This document shows, piece by piece, positions 33,424 through 42,269 of a stretch of 64,000 nt of DNA. The notes beneath the pieces were generated by a model, which saw only the letters and a list, made by a program, of their open reading frames with translations, had not been told where the DNA came from and did not search any database. Each line of letters starts with the position of its first letter. The first letter of the stretch is position 1. Position numbers and translations under genes: made by a program. Origin of the DNA: Micromonospora rhizosphaerae (lineage in GTDB: Bacteria; Actinomycetota; Actinomycetes; Mycobacteriales; Micromonosporaceae); assembly GCF_900091465.1 (NCBI RefSeq), contig NZ_FMHV01000002.1:2046001-2110000 (forward strand). Direction: 5' to 3'.

Positions 33424-35003
33424 CAGACGATCGGCTTCACCCAGGAGCACTCCAGCCCCTCCGGCACCCGCGGCGACTCCGGCGCCGTCGGGACCGCCAG
33501 CCGCGCCACGGTCGTCTCCTGCTCGGTGTACGACGCCAGCGCGATCGCGATCTGGTCCTCCAGCCCCTTGACCGAGGAGGCCAGATAGTTGTTGAGCACG
33601 ATCGAGAAGGCCAGCAGGTGGCCGTCGGCGTCGGTGACGTAGCCGGAGAGGCTGGACACCCCGGTCAGGCTGCCGGTCTTGCCGTGCACGTTGTTCGCCG
33701 CCGGCGTCCCGCGCATCCGGCTGCGCAGCGTCCCGCCGACGAACCGCTCGGCGTTCCCGGCGATGGGCAGCGCGGCGTACCAGGTGTCGAACCAGGGTTC
33801 GGCGCGGACCGCCGAGAGCAGCTTGACGAACTCGGCCGGCGGGATCAGGTTGCGCCTGGAGAGGCCGGAGCCGTCCCGCTGGCGCAGCGTCCCGGTGTCC
33901 ATGCCGGTGTCGCCGACGTACTCGCCGATCGCGGTGAGGCCGGCCGACCAGGTGCCGGAGCCGGCGCGGACCCGGCCGACCTCCTTGGTCAGCACCTCCG
34001 CGTGCCCGTTGTTGGAGAGCTTGAGGAACGGCACCAGCAGGTCGGCGAGGGTCATCGAGTCGTGCCGGGCGACCGGCGTCGCCTCGGCGGGGGTGACCTG
34101 GCCGAGGACGGTCCGCCCGAGCACCCGGACCCCGTGCCGGGTCAGCGCCGACCGGAAGATGTCGGCGGCGTACCCGGTGGGCTCCCAGACCGTCATCCAG
34201 TCGCTCTGCGGGGCCTCGCCGACCGCGATCTGCCCGGTCACCACGATGGTGTTACCGCCGTGCTCACGCTCGAACGAGATCGTCGTCTTCCCGTCGGCGA
34301 CTGTCTCGGCCCGGTTCTCGATCCGCAGGTAGCCGTTGGGCGGGGTCATCGTGATGACCGGCGGCGCGCCGGCGTCGGCGGCCGGGGCGGCGTGCACGAT
34401 CACGGTGCCGGCGTCGTAGTCGGTGTCCGGCGCCACGGTCAGCGCGGACACCTGCGCGGCGTAGTAGTAGGACTCGTCGTCCCAGGTCCAGTCGTTGCCC
34501 AGCCGGGTCTTGTCGTAGCGGGTGTCGTCGGCGACCAGATCGCCGGTCACCACCCGTACGCCGTCGGCCGCGACCTGGGCGGCGAGCGCGTCGTAGTCCT
34601 CGGCCAGCATCGTCGGGTCGCCGCCGCCGCGCAGGTAGAGGTCGCCGGAGACGATCCCGGCCCCGCGTGCTCCGCTGGTGGCGACGTCGGTGCTGAAACG
34701 GTGGCCGGGGCCGAGCAGTTGCAGCGCCGCGGTCGAGGTGAGCAGCTTGGTGTTCGAGGCCGGCACCAGCCGGCGGTCGCCGTTGCGGTTGTACAGGGTC
34801 TGGCCGGTGGCGGTGTCCACAACGACCACTCCGGCCTGTGCCCCGGCGAGCCGGGAGTCGGCCAGGACCGCGTCGATGGTGGCGTTCAGGCGGGTCTGCG
34901 CGGGGGTGGGCGACTCGGCCGTGGCGGTGGGCGCGCCGGCGGTGGCCGCGGTGGCGACCAGCGCCAGTACCGCGAGCGTCCGCGGAAAAAGACGACGATG
35001 CAT
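33420..35003 (-). CDS. dacB: D-alanyl-D-alanine carboxypeptidase/endopeptidase (peptidase S13, PBP4 type)
   Basis: A 527-aa exported penicillin-binding protein. A signal peptide (RTLAVLALVATAATAGAPTA) occupies residues 8-30. The three PBP motifs are SNTKLLTS (nucleophile Ser/Lys), LSNNGHAE and GKTGSLTG. A large insertion between motifs one and two is normal for PBP4/S13 enzymes, which trim or cleave peptidoglycan cross-links. The 3' part ends in SWVKPIVC, a C-terminal Cys with a partner Cys a few residues earlier. ATG 35003. It stands alone and shares a terminator with the convergent DUF1330 gene. Confidence 0.93.
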   Translation of the reverse strand: MHRRLFPRTLAVLALVATAATAGAPTATAESPTPAQTRLNATIDAVLADSRLAGAQAGVVVVDTATGQTLYNRNGDRRLVPASNTKLLTSTAALQLLGPGHRFSTDVATSGARGAGIVSGDLYLRGGGDPTMLAEDYDALAAQVAADGVRVVTGDLVADDTRYDKTRLGNDWTWDDESYYYAAQVSALTVAPDTDYDAGTVIVHAAPAADAGAPPVITMTPPNGYLRIENRAETVADGKTTISFEREHGGNTIVVTGQIAVGEAPQSDWMTVWEPTGYAADIFRSALTRHGVRVLGRTVLGQVTPAEATPVARHDSMTLADLLVPFLKLSNNGHAEVLTKEVGRVRAGSGTWSAGLTAIGEYVGDTGMDTGTLRQRDGSGLSRRNLIPPAEFVKLLSAVRAEPWFDTWYAALPIAGNAERFVGGTLRSRMRGTPAANNVHGKTGSLTGVSSLSGYVTDADGHLLAFSIVLNNYLASSVKGLEDQIAIALASYTEQETTVARLAVPTAPESPRVPEGLECSWVKPIVC

Positions 35004-35302
35004 GCGTCGATGCTGCCATGGAGGTTTCCTCCGGAGAACCCTCTACAGCGAAAGTTATTGCCGCGATCCGCCCGAACCAGCACGGTTACCCGTTGCCGGG
35101 CGGGACATGCGCCGGTCCCGTGGGCACTCTCGACTGACCTCGCTCTATTTGACGGATGCCTCGGCAGGGGGCACCGTAGGCCCTGAGGGGCCTTCGACCT
35201 GCCCCGGTTCACGGCGGCCCGATTCGCCTTCCTGGGTCCCGGGCCCGGCCGACAGCGGCCGGCAGACCCGCCGCGATCCCCAACAGCCATTAGGAGTTCC
35301 TC

Positions 35303-35584
35303 ATGCTGACCATGACCGACAACGCCGTCATGGTGATCCGCGACCTCGCCTACCAGCAGGACGTCGGCGAGGCCGGCGGGCTGCGCATCGCGGCCGACAC
35401 CCAGGCCGGCTCGCTCTCCATCGAGCTGGTGCCGCAGCCGGTGCAGGGCGACCAGGTGGTCGACAACCAGGGCGCGCGCATCTTCCTCGACACCGACGCC
35501 GCCCAGCTGCTCAACGACACCTCCGTCGACGCCACCGTCGACGACGAGGGGATCGTCCAGTTCGGCTTCACCGAGAAGGAGTGA
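35303..35584 (+). CDS. HesB/IscA-like protein lacking all cysteines
   Basis: A 93-aa protein with the A-type iron-sulfur carrier fold: LTMTDNAVMVIRDLAYQQ, GGLRIAADTQAGSLSIEL and GARIFLDTDAAQLLNDTSVD align with the IscA scaffold. However, none of the three conserved cysteines is present, and there is no cysteine anywhere, so it cannot bind a cluster in the known way. ATG 35303 follows TAGGAG. Its role may be structural or it may bind another ligand. The preceding 299 bases hold only an A/T-rich leader and the dacB promoter. Confidence 0.85.
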   Translation: MLTMTDNAVMVIRDLAYQQDVGEAGGLRIAADTQAGSLSIELVPQPVQGDQVVDNQGARIFLDTDAAQLLNDTSVDATVDDEGIVQFGFTEKE

Positions 35585-35595
35585 CCGCCGCCGGC

Positions 35596-36699
35596 TCAGC
35601 CGGCACGGCGGGTCTCGCCGCCGCGTTGCGGCCGGCCCGACCGTCCACGTTCGGGGGTGTCCTGGCCGGCGCGCCAGGGCCCGGGACGCTGCTCCCGGCT
35701 CGGCCGGAGCAGCGCGCCCAGCACGTGCGCCAGGTGGTGCGAGGTGCCCCAGGCAACCCAGTTGGTCGACGAGCCCGGGCCGGCCACCCGGCGGGCCCGC
35801 CGCACGATCTCATGGTCGCCCCAGGAGAAGGCCGCCCCGGCGGTCGGCCAGTGCGGGGCCGAGACCAGCGTCCGGCACAGGTCGGCGAAGCGCTCGTCGC
35901 CCCGCCCGCCCCGCCGAGACCAGCGGTAGATCCACCACGCACCGTCGGCGGTGTACCGCAAGGTCGGCAGCCGGTCGCCCGGCCCGTCCGCGCTCGGCGC
36001 CGCGTGGCTCACCCCGTAGTCGCCATAGCCGACGCCGAGGTCGGCCAGGCGCTGCCAGAGCTGCCAGTCGAAGCGCTCCAGGCGTACCGGCTCGTCAGTG
36101 GGCAGGCGGGTCAGCGTCGGCGGCATCCCGCCGGCCGCCACGGTCACCGACCGCCAGGCGTGCCGCCGGGCCCACTCCAGCAGCCGCCGGACCCGGGGTT
36201 CAACCAACCGCACGTCCGCCGGGCAGCAGACGTCGCCCGCGTCGACCAGCAGGTCGCACTGCTCGGGGACGAGCCGGGCCAGCCGCCAGACCCGCTCCAT
36301 CGCAGTGGTCGTCGCGTCCGGGCCGGCCCGGTCCTGCCCCGTCCGCAGCCGGACCACCGCCCGTCGGGCGTACGCCCGCGCCGCGACGCCGTGCGCCACC
36401 AGCCGTCGGTTGCTCTCCGCGAGCCCGAGCACCGGCACCAGGGGTACGCCCCAGCGGACCAGTTCGGCCTCCGGGGTGTCCGGCAGGGCGGAGACGTCGA
36501 CGGCCGGGACCAGCCCGGCGGGCAACCGACCGAGCAGGTCCACAATGCACGGATCGACTGCGGGGACGTAGAGAATCGGACCGAGCAGGGGAGCGGTGGC
36601 GCCGTCGAGATGAGTCAGCGCCTCCAGCTCACCACGTCGGCTGAGCAGGATAGGGCGGTAGACCGGTTCCGCCGCCCGACCCCCGTGGGCGGGCACCAT
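35596..36699 (-). CDS. Phage T4 beta-like family protein
   Basis: A 367-aa protein of the 'beta protein' family (PF14350-type). The N-terminal YRPILLSRRGELEALTHL is the family hallmark; the middle has the TIM-barrel-like repeats LVPAVDVSALPDTPEAELVR and DLLVDAGDVCCPADV, and the tail is basic. Related proteins occur in phages and sporadically in bacteria; function unknown. The ATG at 36699 has no ribosome site but is preceded by TACATT about eleven bases upstream, so a leaderless message is likely. It converges with the HesB-like gene, with an eleven-base gap. Confidence 0.82.
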   Translation of the reverse strand: MVPAHGGRAAEPVYRPILLSRRGELEALTHLDGATAPLLGPILYVPAVDPCIVDLLGRLPAGLVPAVDVSALPDTPEAELVRWGVPLVPVLGLAESNRRLVAHGVAARAYARRAVVRLRTGQDRAGPDATTTAMERVWRLARLVPEQCDLLVDAGDVCCPADVRLVEPRVRRLLEWARRHAWRSVTVAAGGMPPTLTRLPTDEPVRLERFDWQLWQRLADLGVGYGDYGVSHAAPSADGPGDRLPTLRYTADGAWWIYRWSRRGGRGDERFADLCRTLVSAPHWPTAGAAFSWGDHEIVRRARRVAGPGSSTNWVAWGTSHHLAHVLGALLRPSREQRPGPWRAGQDTPERGRSGRPQRGGETRRAG

Positions 36700-36785
36700 A
36701 GTTCAATGTAACCAAACATTCGCATTTAGTCACCGGTCCTTCCGGCGCGGCACCTCACGGTGACCCGGTCGTAAGCTTCGACACC

Positions 36786-37373
36786 ATGTCCGCCGACGCG
36801 ACCGCCCAGCCCGTGCTGCTGGAGTTCACCCTCACCGCCGACGACCTGCTCGACGGGCTCACCGCCGCGCACCGCGTGATCCGCCGCCCGTGGTACCTGC
36901 GCTGGCTCGCCCCGCTGCTGACCCTGGGCATCGTCCTGGTCGTCGCGCTGAAGTCGGCCCTGTCCGGCGACCTCACGCCCACCGTCGGGGTCGCGCTGGC
37001 CATCCTGGCGATGTTCATGCTGCTGTTCTCGGTCGGGCTCACCCTGCTGTTCCGTCGGCGGCTCAACCCGGCCCGGCTCACCTACCGGTGGTCGTCCCGA
37101 CAGCTGATCCAGGGCAACCCGATGCTGGCCCGGCCGCTGCGCGTGTCGGTCGGCGAGGCCGGTGTCCACATCGCCGGGGCCACCGGCGAGACGAGGACCG
37201 CCTGGAGCCAGTACCCCTACCACCTGGAGACCGCGCGGTCGTTCGCCCTGCTCGCCTCGGACCGGCTCGGCGCCGCCGTGCTGGTGCTGCCGAAGCGGGC
37301 GATGGGGGAGACTGACGCGGCGGGGCTGCGGGCGCTGCTCGCCGCGCACACGCGTCGGCTCGGCGACCGGTGA
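36786..37373 (+). CDS. YcxB-like membrane protein
   Basis: A 195-aa protein with two transmembrane helices (about residues 37-60, WLAPLLTLGIVLVVALKSAL, and 63-85, GVALAILAMFMLLFSVGL) and a C-terminal YcxB-like domain (LRVSVGEAGVHIAGATGETR, then WSQYPYHLETARSFALLAS). YcxB proteins have no known activity. ATG 36786 lies just after a leader on the far side of the divergent beta-like gene. It is probably monocistronic, since the next plus-strand gene starts 260 bases later. Confidence 0.85.
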   Translation: MSADATAQPVLLEFTLTADDLLDGLTAAHRVIRRPWYLRWLAPLLTLGIVLVVALKSALSGDLTPTVGVALAILAMFMLLFSVGLTLLFRRRLNPARLTYRWSSRQLIQGNPMLARPLRVSVGEAGVHIAGATGETRTAWSQYPYHLETARSFALLASDRLGAAVLVLPKRAMGETDAAGLRALLAAHTRRLGDR

Positions 37374-37633
37374 CGACCAGCCGGGACGGGTACGCGCACA
37401 CGAGCGCACGGCGCCGCTCGACCTCAGTCGTAACGTCGCCGCGCTCGGCCGTCTCCCACCACCGCAGCCGTACGGCGGTACGACAGCGGGGACCTGGCTC
37501 GACCGGCCGTCCGTGCACCGGTCTTGCCGATCCACATGCCCGTCCAGCGGGGATGCAAACCAGGAATCAGTGGGGAATTCCATCATTTGGCAGTCTCGGC
37601 GTGGCGGCGGCGGGGACCGGGTATGTGCGCGCC

Positions 37634-38041
37634 ATGGAGCATTTCACGATCGCGACCGTCGCCGAGAGGAGCCCGGACTTCCGTCGGGTGCTCTGGACCG
37701 GGGAGTACACCCAGCTGGTGATCATGACCATTCCGCCCGGCGGGGAGATCGGCGAGGAGGTCCACGAGGACGTCGACCAGATCCTCACCTTCGTCAGCGG
37801 CACGGGCGAGGCCCGGGTGGCCGGCGAGAAGAAGGAGGTCGTCGCCGGGGACCTGGTGGTCGTGCCGGCCGGCACCAAGCACAACTTCGTCAACACCGGT
37901 CCCAACCCGCTGGTCCTCTACACCGTCTACGGGCCGCCGGAGCACGCCGACCAGGTGGTGCACCGAACCAAGGAGGAGGCCGAAGCGGCAGAGGCGGCGG
38001 GCCAGGACGAGCCGCCGACCGCCAGGGGCCATACGGTCTGA
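37634..38041 (+). CDS. Cupin-domain protein
   Basis: A 135-aa single-domain cupin. Motif 1 is GEEVHEDVDQILTFVSGTGE, with the metal ligands His and Glu/Asp (HEDVDQ); motif 2 is PAGTKHNFVNTG with His. The protein ends in a Glu/Ala-rich tail. Metal-binding small cupins include mannose-6-phosphate isomerase-like and oxalate-type enzymes, but the substrate is not evident. ATG 37634 is used; an in-frame GTG three codons earlier is possible. It is followed after 28 bases by the GH15 gene and is likely in one operon with it. Confidence 0.88.
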   Translation: MEHFTIATVAERSPDFRRVLWTGEYTQLVIMTIPPGGEIGEEVHEDVDQILTFVSGTGEARVAGEKKEVVAGDLVVVPAGTKHNFVNTGPNPLVLYTVYGPPEHADQVVHRTKEEAEAAEAAGQDEPPTARGHTV

Positions 38042-38069
38042 AAACTTCCGGTCGGGGTACCAGGACCGG

Positions 38070-39854
38070 GTGGACCAGCCGGCGATCTCCGACTACGGAT
38101 TCCTCTCCGACTGCCGCTCCGGCGCCCTCGTCGGGCGGGACGGGTCGGTCGACTGGTGGTGCCCGGACCGGTTCGACGCCCCCTCGGTCTTCGGCCGGCT
38201 GCTCGACCCTGACGGCGGGCACTGGCGGATCGCGCCGCTGGCGGCGAGCCGGGTGGAGCGGGCGTACCACCCGGACACGCTGGTCCTGCGTACCGTCCAC
38301 CACACCCCGGACGGGAGCGTCGCGGTCACCGACGCGCTGGCCGCCGAACTGGGCGCCCGCGGCCACCAGCTGGGGATGAACTCCCCGGCGGTGCTGCTCC
38401 GGGTGGTCGAGGGGCTGACCGGTCGGGTCCGGATGCACCTGGACTTCGCCCCCCGACCGGAGTACGGGCTGCTCACCCCATACCTGCACGAGCAGCCGGA
38501 CGGCGGCGTGCTGGCCGCCGCCGGACCGGTGCGGCTGACGCTGCGCGGCGGCGGGCAGGCGCTGCGCACCGACCGGGACCGGGTCGCGCACACCTTCGAG
38601 GTGGCCGCCGGCCAGGTCGTCGGCTTCGACCTGGCGTACGCCCCGGTCTACGGGAACCCGCCGGCCCGGCTCGACCCGGTCACCACTCTCGCCGAGACGA
38701 CGCGCGCGTGGGAGGCGTACCGGGAGAACCACCGGTACTCCGGCTGCTATCCCGACCAGGTCCGGAACAGCGCAACCGTGCTCACCGGGCTGACGTACAC
38801 CCGCAGCGGCGCGGTCGCCGCCGCGCTGACCACCTCGCTGCCCGAGCGAATCGGCGGCGACCGCAACTACGACTACCGCTACTCCTGGCTGCGCGACTTC
38901 GCGGCGACCATGCGCGCCTTCTGGGTGGCGGCCTGCCCCATCGAGGCGTCCCGCCTCTTCGCCTGGGCGGCCCGCTCGATCGGCCGGGTCGGGGACCAGC
39001 CGGTGCCGGTGGTCTTCGGCCTGGAGGGGGAGCGGGACCTCTCCGAACACGAGTGCACCCACCTGCGCGGGTACGCGGACAGCCGCCCGGTGCGGATCGG
39101 CAACGACGCCTGGCGCCAGCGTCAGCTCGACGTGCCCGGCGAGGTGCTCTCGGCGGTCTGGCGGCTGCACGACTACCTCGGCGCCACGCTCGACGAGGAG
39201 CTCCTGGAGATGGTGGTCGGGCTGGCCGAGCACGTGGCCGCGACCTGGCGGCTGCCCGACCGGGGGGTGTGGGAGATTCGGGACGGCGAGCGGCACTACC
39301 TGTCGTCCAAGGTGTTCTGCTGGGCGGCGCTGGACCGGGCGGTGCGGCTGGCGCCGCAGCTCGGGGACCGGGCCGACCCGCGCCGCTGGGCGGAGATCCG
39401 GGACGAGATCCGCGAGACCGTGCTGCGCGAGGGCTGGAACGACCGGATCGGCGCGTACACCGCCGCCTTCGGCTCGGCCGAGCTGGACGCCTCGGCGCTC
39501 TACATGCCGATCGTGCGCTTCCTCCCCGCGTCCGATCCGCGGATGCGTTCCACCATCGACGTGATCGAGCGCGAGCTGAGCACCGAGGACGGACTGGTCC
39601 GGCGCTGGAACACCGACCCGGCCGGGTTCGTGGTCTGCTCGTTCTGGCTGGTGGAGTGCCTGGCGATGGCGGGCGAGATGGACCGGGCCCGGGCGCTGTT
39701 CGAGAAGGTGCTCGGTTACGGCAACGACCTGGGCCTCTTCGCCGAGCAGATCGACCTGAGCACCGGGGCGCAGCTGGGCAACACGCCGCAGGCGCTGTCG
39801 CACATCGGCCTGATCAACGCGGCCTGGCGACTGACCGACCCGACGACGGTCTGA
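38070..39854 (+). CDS. Glycoside hydrolase family 15 protein (glucoamylase/trehalase-like)
   Basis: A 594-aa cytosolic GH15 enzyme. N-terminal beta-sandwich: ISDYGFLSDCRSGALVGRDG, SVDWWCPDRFDAPSVFGRLL. The (alpha/alpha)6 barrel contains GGDRNYDYRYSWLRDFAATM and the late acid/base region DLGLFAEQIDLSTGAQLGNT. Bacterial members hydrolyse trehalose or alpha-glucans. There is no signal peptide. GTG 38070 gives the family start (MDQPAISDYG). It lies just after the cupin gene and overlaps the convergent threonine-synthase-like gene by 41 bases at the 3' end. Confidence 0.93.
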   Translation: MDQPAISDYGFLSDCRSGALVGRDGSVDWWCPDRFDAPSVFGRLLDPDGGHWRIAPLAASRVERAYHPDTLVLRTVHHTPDGSVAVTDALAAELGARGHQLGMNSPAVLLRVVEGLTGRVRMHLDFAPRPEYGLLTPYLHEQPDGGVLAAAGPVRLTLRGGGQALRTDRDRVAHTFEVAAGQVVGFDLAYAPVYGNPPARLDPVTTLAETTRAWEAYRENHRYSGCYPDQVRNSATVLTGLTYTRSGAVAAALTTSLPERIGGDRNYDYRYSWLRDFAATMRAFWVAACPIEASRLFAWAARSIGRVGDQPVPVVFGLEGERDLSEHECTHLRGYADSRPVRIGNDAWRQRQLDVPGEVLSAVWRLHDYLGATLDEELLEMVVGLAEHVAATWRLPDRGVWEIRDGERHYLSSKVFCWAALDRAVRLAPQLGDRADPRRWAEIRDEIRETVLREGWNDRIGAYTAAFGSAELDASALYMPIVRFLPASDPRMRSTIDVIERELSTEDGLVRRWNTDPAGFVVCSFWLVECLAMAGEMDRARALFEKVLGYGNDLGLFAEQIDLSTGAQLGNTPQALSHIGLINAAWRLTDPTTV

Positions 39855-41097
39855 GCCGGGCGATCACCTGCCTGATCGCGTACCGTGCCGGGCCCCAGGC
39901 CGCCAGGTCACGGATGACCGGCACCGCCGACACGTCCACCGTCTCCGGGTACTTCAGGCCCGCGCCGGTGTTCAGCACCACCACCCGCTCGCCGGCCCGG
40001 ATCCAGCCGCCCGCCCGCAGGTGCCGGGCGGCGGAGAGGCAGGCCGCCCCCTCCGGGCAGAGCAGCAGCCCCTCCCGGGCGGCGAAGTCCCGCAGATCGG
40101 CCAGGATCTCCGCGTCGTCGACCGCGATCGCGGTCCCGCCGCTCTCCCGCAGCGCGGTCAGGATCAGCTCGTCGCCGAGCGGGGACGGCACGGTGATGCC
40201 GAATGCCACCGTGTGCGCGTCCGGCCACGGCGTCGCCCGCTCCTCCCCGGCGGCGAAGGCCCGGACGATCGGCGCGCAGCCGGTGGACTGCACCGCCACC
40301 AGCCGGGGCAGCCGGTCCTCCACCCAGCCCAGCTCCCGCAGCTCGTGCAGCGCCTTGTGGATGCCGATCAGCCCGACCCCGCCGCCGGTCGGATAGATGA
40401 TCACGTCGGGCACCTGCCAGCCGAGCTGCTCGACGATCTCGTACCCCATCGTCTTCTTGCCCTCCAGCCGGTAGGGCTCGCGCAGCGTCCCGGCGTCGAA
40501 GACCCGGCCGCCCGACTCGGCGATCTGGCCGGCGACCCAGCGGCCGGCGTCGCTGATCAGGCCGTCGATCAGCCGCAGATCCGCGCCGGCGGCCAGGCAC
40601 TCGCGCCGGCAGATGGCCGGCGCGTCCAGCGGCATCGCGATGGTCGCGCCCATCCCGGCCCGGGCCGCGTACGTCGCCCAGGCCGCCCCCGCGTTGCCGT
40701 TGGTCGGCATGGCGATCCGCTCGACGCCCAGCTCCCGGGCCCGGCTCACGCCCACCGCCGCGCCGCGCGCCTTGAACGAGCCGGTCGGGGTGAGCCCCTC
40801 GTCCTTCACCAGCAGGTCCGGGATGCCGATCTCCGCCCCGTACGCCGGGGCCCGCAGCAGCGGCGTCCAGCCCTCGCCCAACGTGGTGACGAACCGGGGG
40901 TCGGCCACCGGCAGCAGCTCCCGGTAGCGCCAGAGATCGGCCGGGCGCAGCCCGAACTGCTCCGGGGTCACCGACTCCGCCACCGCGGCCAGGTCGTAGC
41001 GGGCCAGCAGCGGCGAGCCGCAGTCGCAGAGGTTCTGCAACTTCTCCGTCGGGTGCTCCCGGCCGCAGCGCGGGCACTCCAGGTGCGTCAGGTGCAC
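39814..41097 (-). CDS. Threonine synthase-like PLP enzyme
   Basis: A 427-aa fold-type II PLP enzyme. The N-terminal zinc-ribbon-like part (ECPRCGREH, NLCDCGSPL) is that of the long threonine synthase type; the PLP lysine is in PTGSFKARGAAVGV, and the phosphate loop is PTGGGVGLIG. Threonine synthase converts O-phosphohomoserine to threonine. As a second copy or a paralogue such as a threonine/serine-lyase-like enzyme is possible, I leave the symbol empty. GTG 41097 follows AGGA by six bases and is eight bases after the ligase-like gene stop, so the two probably share a transcript. Confidence 0.85.
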   Translation of the reverse strand: MHLTHLECPRCGREHPTEKLQNLCDCGSPLLARYDLAAVAESVTPEQFGLRPADLWRYRELLPVADPRFVTTLGEGWTPLLRAPAYGAEIGIPDLLVKDEGLTPTGSFKARGAAVGVSRARELGVERIAMPTNGNAGAAWATYAARAGMGATIAMPLDAPAICRRECLAAGADLRLIDGLISDAGRWVAGQIAESGGRVFDAGTLREPYRLEGKKTMGYEIVEQLGWQVPDVIIYPTGGGVGLIGIHKALHELRELGWVEDRLPRLVAVQSTGCAPIVRAFAAGEERATPWPDAHTVAFGITVPSPLGDELILTALRESGGTAIAVDDAEILADLRDFAAREGLLLCPEGAACLSAARHLRAGGWIRAGERVVVLNTGAGLKYPETVDVSAVPVIRDLAAWGPARYAIRQVIARLRPSSGRSVARPR

Positions 41098-41105
41098 GAT
41101 GATCC

Positions 41106-42134
41106 TCAGCTCGTGTCGATGCTCAGCCAGCGCCGGCTGCGCCGACCCGGCTCGTACGGGGAGTCGAGCCGCTTCGCGACCACTCCGGGGAGCCCCTGTT
41201 CGGCGGCGGTGCGCAGGGCGTCCGCGCCGACGCCGGGGAACCACGGCGGGGTCTGCCAGTGCGGGCCGGCGAGCGCCAGACCGTCGAGCAGCTCCCGGCG
41301 CTGCGCGTACGGCACGTCGATGCTGGTCGCGCCCTCGAGCCAGAGCAGGTCGAAGATCAGGAACTGGCCGTCTCTGCCGGTCGCCGGCCGGACCCGTCCG
41401 GCGGCGTCGATCCGGACCAGCACGCCGTCCAGCACCGCCTCCGTCGGCGCCAGCTCCTCCGCCATCTGCCGCAGCCACGGGTACGTCCCGGTCACGTCCT
41501 CGTCCGACTCCGACAGCAGCCGCAGCCGGCCGCCCGAGACGTACGCCATCGCCCGGACGCCGTCCCAGCGCAGCTCGTACCCCCACTCGCTCTCGTCCTT
41601 CGGCAGCCTGCCCGCCGGGGTCGGATGCATCGGTCGGACCAGCTCGGGCATGGGGGTCCAGTCGGCCGGCGGGGGGTCGGTGCGGCGGATCATCCAGTCC
41701 CGGCCACCGGTGGCGAAGAGCACGTAGCGGCCCGTGGTCCGCTTGCCGTCCAGGACCACGATCACCTCGTCGTCGCGCCACTTCTCGGCCCGGTACGTCC
41801 CGGTGTCGTGGATGATCATCTTGCCGCCGCCGTACTCGCCGGCCGGGATCTCGCCGTGGAACGTCAGGTATTCCATCGGGTGGTCCTCGGTGTGCACGGC
41901 GAGGTGGTTGCGGCCGGGCTCCCGGGGCAGGCCGCGCGGCACCGCCCACGAGGCCAGCACCCCCTCGTGCTCCAGTCGCAGGTCCCAGTGCAGCCGGCGG
42001 GCGTGGTGCTGCTGGATGACGAAGCGGGCCTTTCCCCGGCCGGTCCGTTTCCGCGCGGGTGTCCGCTCCGGCACCGGCTCGGGGGTACGCTTCGCGTCCC
42101 GTCTGCGCCGGTACTCCTCCAACCGGTCAGCCAC
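41106..42134 (-). CDS. LigD-like protein: 3'-phosphoesterase domain plus degenerate, truncated ATP-dependent ligase domain
   Basis: A 342-aa protein. Residues 30-160 form the LigD-type 3'-phosphoesterase domain with RFVIQQHHARRLHWDLRLEH (catalytic His/Asp) and HTEDHPMEYLTFHGEIPAGE. From about 185 an ATP-ligase adenylation domain follows, but motif I reads ELRWDGVRAMAY, with Arg where the nucleophilic Lys (KxDGxR) should be, and motif III reads LDGVLV instead of DGE. The OB-fold is absent. It should have end-trimming activity but no ligase activity. GTG 42134 lies near GGAGAATGCGGGA. No Ku or polymerase gene is nearby. Confidence 0.85.
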   Translation of the reverse strand: MADRLEEYRRRRDAKRTPEPVPERTPARKRTGRGKARFVIQQHHARRLHWDLRLEHEGVLASWAVPRGLPREPGRNHLAVHTEDHPMEYLTFHGEIPAGEYGGGKMIIHDTGTYRAEKWRDDEVIVVLDGKRTTGRYVLFATGGRDWMIRRTDPPPADWTPMPELVRPMHPTPAGRLPKDESEWGYELRWDGVRAMAYVSGGRLRLLSESDEDVTGTYPWLRQMAEELAPTEAVLDGVLVRIDAAGRVRPATGRDGQFLIFDLLWLEGATSIDVPYAQRRELLDGLALAGPHWQTPPWFPGVGADALRTAAEQGLPGVVAKRLDSPYEPGRRSRRWLSIDTS

Positions 42135-42269
42135 TCCCGCATTCTCCGGTACGCGGCGGTGGTCCGCAGCCGACCGGCGCGGCGGATCGTCCCGTTTCCT
42201 CCTCCGCGAGTCTTTCGGCCCCGGCGGGTCGCGGGCATGGCCGCCGTGATCAGGGGTAGAACAGCCGCC

